Assembly: GCF_014836325.1 (NCBI RefSeq)
Contig: NZ_JACSQZ010000023.1
Location: 1-46,431, forward strand
Direction of reading: 5' to 3'
Source: Clostridium gallinarum
GTDB lineage: Bacteria; Bacillota; Clostridia; Clostridiales; Clostridiaceae
DNA length: 46,431 nucleotides
Shown: positions 18,399 to 29,442 of the stretch, piece by piece
How positions within the stretch are numbered: position 1 is the stretch's first letter
How the letters are laid out: each line of letters starts with the position of its first letter
Made by a program: the position numbers and the translations under genes
Notes under the pieces: model-generated
The model's input: the letters and a program-made list of their open reading frames with translations, nothing else
Database searches by the model: none
What the model was told of the DNA's origin: nothing

Positions 18399-19481
18399 TT
18401 AAATGTACTTCTCGAATTTTTGAATTACATCAGTATAAATTTTATCTAAGACACTAAAATCTATAGATTTAATATAATAAGCTTCTAAGTCATCGTGAAT
18501 TCTATGTGCTTCTGAGATTAAGAAAAGAGCTTTATCAATTAGTTCATAGAATTTTTCTTTATCATACTCTATTTCACTTTTATTTTTAGAAATAATTGAA
18601 GGGTTAGAAAAATCACTAATATCAAAAGTTTTTCCAGCAAAAGAACATTGGCTAATTTCATTTTCTGTAACTAAAGCTGTAGATATTTCAGGAATTAAAA
18701 TATGCTCTATCCTTTCAGGGTTAAAAGGATCATGAAGATATTCAACGAAATAACCTTTCTTTTTAGCTAGTTTTCCGATTTCTATTAGGATTTTACTTTT
18801 ACCAAACCCAGGGCCACCTTTTAGTACAAATTTTTGTTTGTAATCTTTAGCTAAATCCTCAGCAAAGGTGATAATTCCACTAGGGGTAAAAGCTGTTGCA
18901 AATACATGTCTTTCATCACCAAACCCAGCTTTATGCTTACTAAATACTTGTTCTTTTAAGCTTTCAGTAATAGTTGAAAATTTACCATAATCTAAGGCTT
19001 CAGCATTTAATTTACTCCAATCATCATGGATAGGTTTTGCTGCTGCAAGAAATTTATAAGCTCTTTGAAAATTATTGCTGATTTCTTTATAAACTTTCAT
19101 TAAATTCTTTTTATTTAAGGAAAGAGCATCATTATCTAAAGCAATTCCCATATTTATGATTTCATCAACTGCTCCTGGATAAATTGGATCTACCATATGT
19201 GGAGCTGTAGCATCTATCATAGCTAGTTTAAGTTCTGGTATAACAATTCCATCTAATGATTTATCATCAGATGAACAGTGATTATATTCTATAGAGTAGC
19301 CTTTATCTAAAAAATGTGTAGCTACTTTTTTCATTAAATAAGACTTTCCAGTACCAGGTCCTCCCTTAATGCAAAGTACCCTATTAGCTTCTTCTTTATT
19401 TATTATATTGTTGAAAAAAGAGTGGAATCCCTTATAAGTATTGCCTCCTAGAAAAAGATGTCTTTCATTGATATATGTCAA
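18399..19481 (-). CDS. Double P-loop ATPase of unknown function (PRK06851-like)
   Basis: 360 residues with two copies of a P-loop NTPase unit: GGPGTGKS in the first half and GGPGFGKS in the second, each followed by a similar pattern (KVATHFLDKGYSIEYNHCSS and EIGKLAKKKGYFVEYLHDPF; then IVIPEL / ILIPEI). This internal duplication is characteristic of a Firmicute family of predicted ATP-binding proteins without known function. The start is TTG 19481, 7 nt after AGGAGTG; an in-frame TTG 42 nt upstream has no ribosome site. It is monocistronic with no informative neighbour. Confidence 0.82.
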   Translation of the reverse strand: MTYINERHLFLGGNTYKGFHSFFNNIINKEEANRVLCIKGGPGTGKSYLMKKVATHFLDKGYSIEYNHCSSDDKSLDGIVIPELKLAMIDATAPHMVDPIYPGAVDEIINMGIALDNDALSLNKKNLMKVYKEISNNFQRAYKFLAAAKPIHDDWSKLNAEALDYGKFSTITESLKEQVFSKHKAGFGDERHVFATAFTPSGIITFAEDLAKDYKQKFVLKGGPGFGKSKILIEIGKLAKKKGYFVEYLHDPFNPERIEHILIPEISTALVTENEISQCSFAGKTFDISDFSNPSIISKNKSEIEYDKEKFYELIDKALFLISEAHRIHDDLEAYYIKSIDFSVLDKIYTDVIQKFEKYI

Positions 19482-19724
19482 ATTTATCACTCCTAACTTT
19501 TTGTAATAAAGTTCCAATAACAATATATGTATTATATAAAAAATTGAAACCTTAAAAATATAAAATAATCTAACAACTTTTAAATATACATAAAGTTTTG
19601 TTATTTATAATTTATAAAAAATCAATAAATTTCATAAATATAAATAAAAAACTACTATTTTTATAATATTTATACAAAAAAATTATAATTATAAAATTTG
19701 TATAAATAAAAATACAGAAAGGTG

Positions 19725-19754
19725 TTGCATAAAAATAAGATATAGGTGTATAAT
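19725..19754 (+). promoter_or_regulatory. Promoter of the amino-acid ABC transporter operon
   Basis: TTGCAT (19725-19730), 18 nt, perfect TATAAT (19749-19754); start near 19761. The ~40-nt leader has a small CTATC/GATAG hairpin and then AGAGGGGGA before the ATG. No T-box or riboswitch is visible. The 19482-19720 stretch is very A/T-rich without other features. Confidence 0.72.
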
Positions 19755-19802
19755 TATGCTATCGCAAAAGAGATAGGAATAGATAAGAGGGGGATTTAAA
19801 AA

Positions 19803-20615
19803 ATGAAAAAAGGAATGTTAAAGAAAATATTAGCTGTAACTATTATTGGAATTATGGGGTTAGGACTTGTAAGTTGTGGTAATAAGAAAGACAAGCTTTC
19901 ATCTATACAAGAATCAGGAAAGTTAGTAGTTGGATTAAGTGCTGATTATGCACCGTATGAATTTCATATATTAGATGAAAATGGAAATGATCAAATAGTT
20001 GGATTTGATGTTGAAATAGCAAATGAAATAGCAAAAGATTTAGGTGTAGAATTAGAACTTAAAGATATGAATTTTGAAAACCTAGTTGCTGGAGTTTCTT
20101 CTGGTAAAATAGATTTAGCTATATCAGGTATGACACCAGATGAAGAAAGACAAAAATCCATAGATTTCTCAGATATTTATTATAAAGCTGAACATGGTAT
20201 GTTAGTAAGAGTTAAAGATAAAGATAAATATAAGAATTTTGAAGATTTAAAGGGACAAAAAGTAGGGGCTCAAATGGGAGCTGTTCAAGCACAAATAGCA
20301 GAAGAAAAAATACCAGAAGCTGACCTGCAATTAATTTCAAATGTTAATGATTTAGTTCTAGCTTTAAAAGGCGAAAAAATTGAAGCTTTAGTAGTAGAAT
20401 TACCAGTTGCAGAAATGATAGTTAAAAATAATCCAGAGCTTATGATAGCAGAAGAAAAAGTAATTGACAATGAAGGTGGTTCAGCTGTAGGAATTCAAAA
20501 AGGACAAGAAGACTTAGTTGAAAAGATAAATGCCACAATTAATAGAATTAAAGAAGATGGTTTATTAGATCAATTTATTATAGAAGCAAATGAATTAGCA
20601 GAAAAGCAAAATTAG
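19803..20615 (+). CDS. Amino-acid ABC transporter substrate-binding lipoprotein
   Basis: 270 residues. The signal peptide ends in the lipobox LVSC with Cys25 as lipidation site, so the mature protein sits on the outer face of the membrane. The rest is a family 3 solute-binding protein: GKLVVGLSADYAPYEF, IVGFDVEIANEIAKDLG, and the ligand-contact region AISGMTPDEERQKSIDFSD. This family binds polar amino acids (arginine, glutamine, cystine, histidine). The exact ligand cannot be told. It is the first gene of a complete three-gene importer. Confidence 0.92.
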   Translation: MKKGMLKKILAVTIIGIMGLGLVSCGNKKDKLSSIQESGKLVVGLSADYAPYEFHILDENGNDQIVGFDVEIANEIAKDLGVELELKDMNFENLVAGVSSGKIDLAISGMTPDEERQKSIDFSDIYYKAEHGMLVRVKDKDKYKNFEDLKGQKVGAQMGAVQAQIAEEKIPEADLQLISNVNDLVLALKGEKIEALVVELPVAEMIVKNNPELMIAEEKVIDNEGGSAVGIQKGQEDLVEKINATINRIKEDGLLDQFIIEANELAEKQN

Positions 20616-20640
20616 TAAATTAGTAAGGAGAGTGTAAGCT

Positions 20641-21321
20641 TTGTCATTAGATTTTAGTGTATTAGCTGGGAATATGCAGTATTTTTATACTGGTGTTAAG
20701 TGGACAATATTAATATCACTTTTAAGTGTTTTATTTGGGGTTATATTTGGTGCATTATTAACTCTTATGAAGAGATCAAAATTTAAAATAGGAAAAGTTA
20801 AGCCTTTAAGTGTATTAGCATCTGCTTATATAGAAATAATTAGAGGAACACCAATGCTTCTTCAAATTATGTTAGTTTACTATGGATTTGATCAATTATT
20901 AGGAATAAATATGGATCCTATACCAGCTGGTATAATTGCAGTTTCTTTAAACTCAGCAGCTTATGTTTCTGAAATTATAAGAGCAGGTATAGATGCTGTA
21001 GATAAGGGACAATTAGAGGCTGCAAGAAGTCTAGGAATGAGTCAATTTATGGCTATGAAGCTTATAATAATACCTCAAGCAACTAAGAATATTTTACCAG
21101 CTATAGGTAATGAGTTTGTTACAGTAATTAAAGAATCTTCAATGGCATCTGTAATAGGTGTTGGAGAAATAATGTATAGTGCAAAAGTTGTTACAGGAAA
21201 AACTTTTAGAGCTTTTGAACCTTTAATAGTAGCTGCTGTATTCTATTTTGTTATTACATTTACCCTTGGAAGAGTTATGAGTTATATAGAAAGGAGAATG
21301 AAGGCTAGTGATTTACGTTAA
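20641..21321 (+). CDS. Amino-acid ABC transporter permease
   Basis: 226-residue HisM/GlnP-type membrane permease with the EAA-loop signature ([25 protein letters not shown]) that docks on the ATPase, and [16 protein letters not shown] near the second helix. The start is TTG 20641 downstream of AAGGAGAG (10-nt gap); an upstream GTG is followed at once by a stop. It overlaps the next gene by 14 nt. One permease gene implies a homodimer. Confidence 0.92.
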   Translation: MSLDFSVLAGNMQYFYTGVKWTILISLLSVLFGVIFGALLTLMKRSKFKIGKVKPLSVLASAYIEIIRGTPMLLQIMLVYYGFDQLLGINMDPIPAGIIAVSLNSAAYVSEIIRAGIDAVDKGQLEAARSLGMSQFMAMKLIIIPQATKNILPAIGNEFVTVIKESSMASVIGVGEIMYSAKVVTGKTFRAFEPLIVAAVFYFVITFTLGRVMSYIERRMKASDLR

Positions 21322-22030
21322 TAATTTACACAAATATTTTGGAGAAAATGAAGTTTTAAAAGGCGTTAATGATCATATAAAAAAAGGTGAAGTTGTTGTT
21401 GTAATAGGACCTTCAGGATCTGGGAAAAGTACTTTTTTAAGATGTTTAAATTTATTAGAAGAACCAACTCACGGTGAGATAATATTTGAGGAACAGAATA
21501 TTACAGATAAAAATATTGATATAAATAAAGTTAGAGAAAAAATGGGGATGGTTTTTCAACAATTTAATTTATTTCCTCATAAAACAGTAATGGATAATAT
21601 AACAATAGCACTTATAAACGTAAAAAATAAATCAAAAGCTGAAGCAGAAGAAAAAGCAAAGGATTTATTAGAGAAGGTTGGACTTTTAGATAAGGCAAAT
21701 GCTTATCCAGCTTCATTATCAGGTGGACAAAAGCAAAGAATAGCCATAGCAAGGGCTTTAGCTATGGAACCGGATGTTATGTTATTTGATGAACCTACAT
21801 CAGCATTAGATCCAGAAATGGTAGGAGAAGTTTTAGCTGTTATGAAGGATCTTGCAAAGGAAGGTATGACTATGGTAGTTGTAACTCATGAAATGGGATT
21901 TGCAAGAGAAGTTGGAGATAGAATTTTATTTATGGATGGAGGAAATATAGTAGAACAAGGAACTCCAGAAGAAATATTTGATAATCCTAAAAATCCAAGA
22001 ACAAAGGACTTTTTATCTAAAGTACTATAG
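21308..22030 (+). CDS. Amino-acid ABC transporter ATP-binding protein
   Basis: 240 residues with all ABC ATPase motifs: Walker [11 protein letters not shown]-loop [10 protein letters not shown], signature [15 protein letters not shown], Walker [15 protein letters not shown], and the H-loop [17 protein letters not shown] and the T(S)[10 protein letters not shown] pattern are typical of GlnQ/HisP-type polar amino-acid ATPases. The GTG start at 21308 lies inside the permease gene, so translation is coupled. A terminator follows at 22077. Confidence 0.93.
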   Translation: MIYVNNLHKYFGENEVLKGVNDHIKKGEVVVVIGPSGSGKSTFLRCLNLLEEPTHGEIIFEEQNITDKNIDINKVREKMGMVFQQFNLFPHKTVMDNITIALINVKNKSKAEAEEKAKDLLEKVGLLDKANAYPASLSGGQKQRIAIARALAMEPDVMLFDEPTSALDPEMVGEVLAVMKDLAKEGMTMVVVTHEMGFAREVGDRILFMDGGNIVEQGTPEEIFDNPKNPRTKDFLSKVL

Positions 22031-22102
22031 TGCTTCGCAATTAAAAATTAAAAATGTAAAATGTAGAATTATTGATAAAACTCGGCTAAAGCTGAGTTTT
22101 TT
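22030..22102 (+). terminator. AT-rich repeat unit with terminator of the ABC operon
   Basis: A copy of the dispersed repeat (AATTAAAAATGTAAAATGTAGAATTA, here 22040-22071 in part) leads into a terminator: AAAACTCGGCT (22077-22087) with AGCTGAGTTTT (22090-22100; one G-U) and a T-run. The ABC operon ends here. Confidence 0.75.
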
Positions 22103-22223
22103 ATTATAATTGTATTTCTTAGTAGATATTAGTATTTGGGCAGGAGTTAAAAGAAATTTAGAATGAGAATATGAATAATAGGAGAGAGTAAATAGTTTAA
22201 AATATAATTTGTATTTATTAATT

Positions 22224-22248
22224 AGGAGCATCTTTGGTGCTCCTTTTG
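22224..22248 (+). terminator. Second terminator-like hairpin before the Sel1 gene
   Basis: AGGAGCA (22224-22230) with TGCTCCT (22238-22244), 7-nt loop, T-run. It lies 120 nt after the ABC terminator and 60 nt before the next ATG. It could catch read-through or act as an attenuator in the leader of the Sel1-repeat gene. Confidence 0.6.
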
Positions 22249-22307
22249 TTCTATAAAAAAATATAAGAAATAAAATAATAATAAGAAATTAATGGGGAGA
22301 GAATTAG

Positions 22308-24788
22308 ATGAAGTACAACTTTGATTTTTTGTTATTGGAATTTAAGGATATCTACTATATATTAAATAAAATTTGGGAAGAGGAAAATTTGAAGGTTGTA
22401 AATTTAAATCTAATTAAATTTATAAAAGAGGCTATAATTACAGCTCATTTAAATAATAAAATTTTTTATAATACTGAAAATAATTTAGAAGAAAATATGG
22501 AATTACTTTATGAGAAAAAGATTATTTCTTATGATTTAATGAGATATATTAAAAATTATTTGGAGGAATTATATTATTTTAAAGATTTATTAAATAGCAA
22601 TTTAGAGGAAGAAAAAGATTTTGATTATATGGATATTTTAAAAAATGAGGATCTTATTTTTGAAATATGTGTATGGCTTTCTTTAAATTATGGAGAAGAG
22701 GATTATTCATTGTTTATAAGTAGTTTAAGTGACGAAGAAAAGAATGTATTCAATAAGTATATAAATATTAGCTTTGATAGTGATTGTGAAGACGAAATTC
22801 TAGATTCTCTTGGAATAGAGGAATTAGATGAAATAGAAGAGTATTTACAAGAAGAAACATCAGCAGAAGAAAATTTACTTAATGGTGAATTGTATTACCT
22901 AGGTAAAAATGTAGAGAAGGATTATTTTAAGGCTAAAGAATACTTTGAAAAAGCTGCAAAAGAGGGAAATGAACATGCTGAGAGTTATTTAGGGTTATTT
23001 TATGAAAAAGGTTATGGTGGAGAAAAGGATATTGAAAAAGCCCTTTATTGGTATAAAAAAGCAGCTTTAAAAGGAAATATTTTTTCTCAATATTCATTAG
23101 GATATCTATATTATGAAGGTAAAAAAGTAGAAAAGAATATGGATTATTCCTTTAAATGGTATAAAGAAGCGGCAGAAAGAGGTTTTGCACCAGCTCAATA
23201 TGCTTTATCATATCTTTATAAAAATGGAGATGGATGTGAAAAAAATATTTTTAAGGCATATTATTGGCTTGAAGAATCTGCAGATAATGATTTTGAAGAT
23301 TCATATTATGTATTAGGACAATCTTATTTAGAGGGAAATTCTATAGATACTGATTATAAAAAAGCTTTCTTTTATTTATCAAAAGGTGTTAATAAAAATG
23401 ATAAAAATTGTCTTGAAAGTTTAGGTGATATGTATTATTGGGGATTATACGTAGAAGAAGATAAGGAAAAGGCATTTTCTTTATATGAAAAAAGTATAGA
23501 AGAAGGAAATGTAGAACTTTATTATAAAGTTGGAAAGTTATATGAAGCAGAGGAAAATTTGGAGCAGGCTTTATTAAATTATTATAAGGGTCATGCAAAT
23601 GGAGATGTAAAATCCACACAAAGACTTGGAAGTATGTATCTTAATGGAGAGGGTGTTAAAAAAAATAAAGAAAAGGCACTTGAATATATTAGGATAGCTT
23701 TAGAAGAAGAAGATCATAATAGTTTTTATATTATGGGATTAGCTTTATTAAAGGAAAATAAGAAAAAGGCAATAGAATATTTAAAAAAAGCATATATGAA
23801 GGGCTCTTATTATGCAGCAGAAGTATTGGCTACAGAAGGAATAAGAGATTATTTAAACTATAAAGATGTAGATGAATTAGATATTTTAGGTTATGTGAAT
23901 TCTACTTTAGAGGGGGGACTACCACTTGGAATATATTATTATGGTTTATTAAATCATTATGGGTTAGCTGTAAAAAAAAGTGATGAAATGGCATTTATTA
24001 ATTTTAAAGAAGCTGCAGAAAAAGGCTGTGAGGAAGCAATTTTACAAATAGCAAATTGGTATAAGAATGGAATTTTCTTAGCGAAAGATATTGAGGCTTC
24101 TATAGATTTGTATGAAAAAGCATTAGAAATGGTGAGTGTAAGAGGAATTATAGAATTAATAGAAATTTATGAAAAAGGTATTGGAGGAAAAAAAAATTAC
24201 TCTAGGGCATTTGAAGGAGCAGAACTTTTAAAAAATTTAGATATAGTACAAGGGAATGAAAAGTTAGCTTATTACTATTTAAAAGGTATAGGTGTAGATA
24301 TTTCTAGTGATAATGCTAATAAATGTATTAATGAATTAATGAGTTTAGATAAAGGGAAGGCATATAACTTATTAGGAAAATTGTGTGAAGAGGGATTATT
24401 AGAAGTAGACGAAGAGGAAGCAATAGAATATTATTTAAAAGCAATTTCCTTAAGAGAAACAGAAGCATACTCGAATTTAGAATACTATTTATATAAAAGG
24501 GGAAGAAAAATAAAAGAATTTAATCTTAAAGCCTCAGAAGAGTCAATGCAAAATCCTAAGAGTATATATATAAGAGGAATAAATGAAATTAAAAAAGGCA
24601 AACGAACTAAAGATGAGGACTTAATAAGAATAGGAATTAACTTTATAACAAAAAGCATACATTTAGGTTTTTACGAAGGAATAAATGATTTAATAAGAAT
24701 GTACCAAAAAGATAAGAGTTTAGAAGGAGAAATTAATTTATATAAATATAAAGAAATGAAAGCATATTATAATTTAATGAATAATTAA
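22308..24788 (+). CDS. Sel1-like (TPR) repeat protein
   Basis: 826 residues, soluble, no signal peptide. After an acidic N-terminal region (~1-180) of no known fold comes a long solenoid of Sel1-type repeats of ~36 residues, e.g. AKEYFEKAAKEGNEHAESYL, ALYWYKKAALKGNIFSQYSL, SFKWYKEAAERGFAPAQYAL, with the usual A.YW..KAA..G....A..LG pattern. Later repeats are more diverged. Sel1 solenoids are protein-protein scaffolds; no enzyme domain is present, so the partner is unknown. The ATG follows GGGGAGAG. It is monocistronic. Confidence 0.85.
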   Translation: MKYNFDFLLLEFKDIYYILNKIWEEENLKVVNLNLIKFIKEAIITAHLNNKIFYNTENNLEENMELLYEKKIISYDLMRYIKNYLEELYYFKDLLNSNLEEEKDFDYMDILKNEDLIFEICVWLSLNYGEEDYSLFISSLSDEEKNVFNKYINISFDSDCEDEILDSLGIEELDEIEEYLQEETSAEENLLNGELYYLGKNVEKDYFKAKEYFEKAAKEGNEHAESYLGLFYEKGYGGEKDIEKALYWYKKAALKGNIFSQYSLGYLYYEGKKVEKNMDYSFKWYKEAAERGFAPAQYALSYLYKNGDGCEKNIFKAYYWLEESADNDFEDSYYVLGQSYLEGNSIDTDYKKAFFYLSKGVNKNDKNCLESLGDMYYWGLYVEEDKEKAFSLYEKSIEEGNVELYYKVGKLYEAEENLEQALLNYYKGHANGDVKSTQRLGSMYLNGEGVKKNKEKALEYIRIALEEEDHNSFYIMGLALLKENKKKAIEYLKKAYMKGSYYAAEVLATEGIRDYLNYKDVDELDILGYVNSTLEGGLPLGIYYYGLLNHYGLAVKKSDEMAFINFKEAAEKGCEEAILQIANWYKNGIFLAKDIEASIDLYEKALEMVSVRGIIELIEIYEKGIGGKKNYSRAFEGAELLKNLDIVQGNEKLAYYYLKGIGVDISSDNANKCINELMSLDKGKAYNLLGKLCEEGLLEVDEEEAIEYYLKAISLRETEAYSNLEYYLYKRGRKIKEFNLKASEESMQNPKSIYIRGINEIKKGKRTKDEDLIRIGINFITKSIHLGFYEGINDLIRMYQKDKSLEGEINLYKYKEMKAYYNLMNN

Positions 24789-24793
24789 AATTT

Positions 24794-24838
24794 AAAATGA
24801 AGAATTAAGGATTTTTTTAATTCTTCATTTTAAGTTTT
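24794..24838 (+). terminator. Terminator of the Sel1 gene, built from the AT-rich repeat
   Basis: AAAATGAAGAATTAA (24794-24808) pairs perfectly with 24817-24831, followed by AAGTTTTTTT. The arm AATGAAGAATTAAG is the unit also found at 30991-31106. Confidence 0.78.
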
Positions 24839-24984
24839 TTTAAATCTTACAGAAAGTAATAATTTATTATAATTTCAAAATTTATTTAAAATAAATTAGT
24901 AGATTAATATTGGCAGAATGTAAGGTTTTATTATTATAATTTGTAATATTATTGAATAATTTTTATATGATTGTAAAAATTATA

Positions 24985-25013
24985 TTGAAATGTAATTGTT
25001 TTTAGTATATTAT
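24985..25013 (+). promoter_or_regulatory. Promoter of the beta-glucoside operon
   Basis: TTGAAA (24985-24990), 17 nt, TATTAT (25008-25013). The start would be near 25020, inside the operator at 25019-25036. A long (~230 nt) A/T-rich leader with no clear structure separates it from the first gene; 24839-24984 holds nothing else I can support. Confidence 0.7.
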
Positions 25014-25018
25014 ATAAA

Positions 25019-25036
25019 TATAAACACGGGTTTATA
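25019..25036. promoter_or_regulatory. LacI-type operator of the beta-glucoside operon
   Basis: TATAAACACGGGTTTATA: arms TATAAAC and GTTTATA are perfectly inverted around ACGG. The half-site TAAACAC is shared with the palindrome at 29901-29914 in front of the lacI-family gene. The position over the start site implies repression. Confidence 0.75.
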
Positions 25037-25252
25037 GATTATACAGTAAATGTATAAATATTTTAAGTTTAAATAAAAAAATTTTATTATATATGATAAA
25101 AACTCTTTTTAAATTATAAAAATTAAGAAACTAAAGATAAAAGCTATTAAAAAATAATTTATATTTTTTTTAGAATCATTAAACGCGAGTTCAAAGTGTT
25201 TTATATATTGCATAAAGTGATTTGTAAGACATTTAATTTAAGGAGAAACAAT

Positions 25253-26152
25253 ATGGAGAAATTTGACTTAGGTATAGATATAGGAGGAACATTTATTAAG
25301 TATGCATTAATAGATAAACAATATAATATAAAAGATAAGTGGAAAATTGAAACTATTAAATGCAATACTGTAGAAGAATTTTATAATTACATATGTTTAA
25401 ATATAAAATTAATTGATCAAATTGATGTAATAGGGATAAGTGCACCAGGTCTTATTGATGAAAACTCAAATGTTAAATCATATGCTGCTCCGAATGTAGC
25501 TATTATGTATGGTACAAATATAAATGATGAAATTGAAAAAAGAACACAAAAAAAAGTATCATCAATTAACGATGCAAAATCAGCAGGACTATGTGAATTT
25601 ACAATAGGTAATGCTAAAGGAAGTAAATCTTCAGCATTTTTAATAATAGGAACAGGGACTGGTGGATGTATATGCGATGAAAAGGGAGTTGTATATGGAA
25701 AAGATTCATTTGCGGGAGAATTTCATAATATGCCTTTTGTAAACGATAAAACAGGTAATCTTGATAGTATGGGAGATTATGCATCAATAACTGGTCTAAT
25801 AAATATATATAACAGCCAGGTTGAAATTAGTGAGCAAGTTCAATATGGATATGAAGTATGTGAAAAATATTTAAATGGCAATGAAATCGCTGAATTATCA
25901 GTAAATAAATGGATAATGAATATAGTAGCTGAATTGATAGTTATTACGGTTTTTTATAATCCTGAAGTTATATGTATAGGTGGAGGGATATCAGAAGAGG
26001 AATGGTTTATAGATAAATTAAAAAAACAGTATAAGAAGACATGTGTTGAATATCTTGGAGCAGATTTCATTACTACTAGAATTGATAGTTGTAAATACAA
26101 TAATGATGCAAATATATTAGGTGCAGTTATAAATGCTCATATAAAATTATAA
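25253..26152 (+). CDS. ROK-family sugar kinase
   Basis: 299 residues with the ROK/actin-fold pattern: phosphate loop LGIDIGGTFIKYAL, GISAPGLID, NDAKSAGLCEF and IGTGTGGCI. The usual ROK zinc site (CxCGxxGCxE) is absent; the region after FAGEFHNMPF has no cysteine cluster, so this belongs to the zinc-less branch of kinases. It leads a beta-glucoside PTS operon. Since the GH1 enzyme would release one unphosphorylated sugar per disaccharide phosphate, this kinase probably phosphorylates that sugar (glucokinase- or fructokinase-like); this is inference from context. The ATG 25253 follows AAGGAG; the open frame extends upstream without a ribosome site. Confidence 0.85.
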   Translation: MEKFDLGIDIGGTFIKYALIDKQYNIKDKWKIETIKCNTVEEFYNYICLNIKLIDQIDVIGISAPGLIDENSNVKSYAAPNVAIMYGTNINDEIEKRTQKKVSSINDAKSAGLCEFTIGNAKGSKSSAFLIIGTGTGGCICDEKGVVYGKDSFAGEFHNMPFVNDKTGNLDSMGDYASITGLINIYNSQVEISEQVQYGYEVCEKYLNGNEIAELSVNKWIMNIVAELIVITVFYNPEVICIGGGISEEEWFIDKLKKQYKKTCVEYLGADFITTRIDSCKYNNDANILGAVINAHIKL

Positions 26153-26175
26153 AATATTTACTTATATTAACATAA

Positions 26176-27636
<1,461 letters not shown>

Positions 27637-27679
27637 ATTTAATTTATAAGCAATTATATAAAAAAAGGAGAAAGAAATT

Positions 27680-27982
27680 ATGAAAAAAATATTATTAGTA
27701 TGTTCAGCAGGAATGTCTACAAGTCTACTTGTAACTAAAATGAAAGAAGCAGCAAAGACAAAGGGAATTGAGGTGTGGATAGAAGCTCTTCCGGTAGCAG
27801 AATGTAGCACAGTTATTGATAATGTTGATATAGTTCTTTTAGGACCTCAAGTACGTTTCCAAAAAGCAAATGTTGAAAAACTTGTAAGTGGTAGAATACC
27901 AGTTGAAGTAATGGATATGAGATTATATGGAACTATGAATGGAAAAGCAATTTTAGAAGAGGCACTAAATAAAATAAGTTAA
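27680..27982 (+). CDS. PTS lactose/cellobiose-family EIIB component
   Basis: 100 residues. The N-terminal LLVCSAGMSTSLLV carries Cys8, the phosphorylated residue of this class, and LLGPQVRFQ is typical of the cellobiose branch. It passes phosphate from EIIA (29443) to the sugar at EIIC. The ATG follows AAAGGAGAAAG. It lies 43 nt after the GH1 gene and 17 nt before EIIC. Confidence 0.94.
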   Translation: MKKILLVCSAGMSTSLLVTKMKEAAKTKGIEVWIEALPVAECSTVIDNVDIVLLGPQVRFQKANVEKLVSGRIPVEVMDMRLYGTMNGKAILEEALNKIS

Positions 27983-27999
27983 GAAAAGGGTGAAATAAA

Positions 28000-29349
28000 A
28001 TGAGTTTTATGGAGAAATTTCAAAATTCTATTGAGAAAGTATTGGTACCAATAGCGTCAAAATTAAATGCACAAAGACATATATGTGCAGTAAGAGATGC
28101 TTTTATATTATCATTCCCATTAACTATGGCGGGGTCTTTAATTGTATTACTTAATAATGTTTTCTTATCAGCTGATGGATTCATGTTTAAGATATTACAA
28201 TTTGGAAAATTATTTCCTGATATAGTTAAATTACAGAGTGTATTTGCTCCTGTTGTTAAAGGTTCCGCAGATATTTTCGCTATACTAATAGTATTTTTAA
28301 TAGCTAGAAACCTTGCAAAATCACTTAATGGTGATGATTTATTAACAGGATTAACAGCAGTTTCTGTTTACTTTATAATTTATCCTGATTATTTTAATAA
28401 TGAAGGTATAAATTATATTACAACTAAATATACTGGTGCTCAGGGATTATTCGTAGCAATTCTAGTTGGATTATTAGTTGGTGAAATAATGTCTAGATTA
28501 TCAAATTCTTCAAAATTAGAAATTAAAATGCCTGAACAAGTACCTCCAGCAGTTGCAAGATCATTTAAAGTATTACTACCAATTATTATTACAACAATAT
28601 TATTTTCAGTTGTTAACTACTTCGTTAAGATGGTTGCACCAGGTGGATTACATGAATTAATTTATAACATAATTCAAACGCCTTTAACTAAAATGAGTCA
28701 AAGTATATTCTCAGTAGTTATATTATCATTATTATCTCAATCACTTTGGGTAATGGGGATACATGGACCAAACACTATAGCGGCAATAAGAGATACTATG
28801 TTCTCAGAAGCTGGTAATGCAAATCTTTTACACGTTGCTAGTCAAGGAACAGCATGGGGAGCACCTTATCCAATAACATACAGTGGTATAGCTAGTGCTT
28901 TCTCTGAATATGGTGGCTCAGGATGTACATTAGGTTTGATTATAGCAATGTTAATATTCTGTAAATCAAAGGAAACAAAGAGTATAGCTAAACTTTCTTT
29001 AGCACCGGGATTGTTTAACATAAATGAAATGGTGATATTTGGACTACCTATAGTTTTAAATCCAATTTATATAATTCCATTTATATTAGCACCATTTGTA
29101 AACATAATAATTGGGTATGTAGCAGTTATTGTTCTTGAAATTATGCCACCGGTAGTAATCGGTATTCCTTGGACAACTCCAGGACCATTGATGCCATTTT
29201 TGGGAACGGGTGGAAATATAACAGCGTTAATTGTAGGTTTTATATGTCTTGCAGCTAGTGTATTAGTATATGCACCTTTTGTAATAGCAGCAAATAAATC
29301 TGAGATGAGAAAAGAATCACAAAATGAAATGAAATTAGAAGAAGTATAA
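28000..29349 (+). CDS. PTS lactose/cellobiose-family EIIC permease
   Basis: 449-residue membrane transporter with about ten hydrophobic segments. Family marks include an N-terminal MEKFQNSIEKVLVPIASKLN, PLTMAGS in the first membrane region, LWVMGIHGPNTI, NINEMVIFGLPIVLNPI (the sugar-site NE motif), and a C-terminal PWTTPGPLMPFLGTGG. It transports cellobiose-like disaccharides with concurrent phosphorylation by EIIB. The ATG at 28000 follows AAAAGGGTG. Complete. Confidence 0.94.
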   Translation: MSFMEKFQNSIEKVLVPIASKLNAQRHICAVRDAFILSFPLTMAGSLIVLLNNVFLSADGFMFKILQFGKLFPDIVKLQSVFAPVVKGSADIFAILIVFLIARNLAKSLNGDDLLTGLTAVSVYFIIYPDYFNNEGINYITTKYTGAQGLFVAILVGLLVGEIMSRLSNSSKLEIKMPEQVPPAVARSFKVLLPIIITTILFSVVNYFVKMVAPGGLHELIYNIIQTPLTKMSQSIFSVVILSLLSQSLWVMGIHGPNTIAAIRDTMFSEAGNANLLHVASQGTAWGAPYPITYSGIASAFSEYGGSGCTLGLIIAMLIFCKSKETKSIAKLSLAPGLFNINEMVIFGLPIVLNPIYIIPFILAPFVNIIIGYVAVIVLEIMPPVVIGIPWTTPGPLMPFLGTGGNITALIVGFICLAASVLVYAPFVIAANKSEMRKESQNEMKLEEV

Positions 29350-29442
29350 TTAATCTAAAGATTAGAATATTAGATATTAGTAATTTAAAAATATAATGAA
29401 CTAAATATTATAAGTTAATAATTTAGAAGCGAGGATTTACAA

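Noticed and set aside
19482..19802. T-box or amino-acid riboswitch before the amino-acid ABC transporter
   Set aside because: The mapped promoter leaves only ~40 nt of leader, too short, and no T-box motif is present.
25037..25252. Riboswitch or second antiterminator in the long leader of the beta-glucoside operon
   Set aside because: The leader is long and A/T-rich, but I could find no stable stem, RAT sequence, T-box or known riboswitch core.
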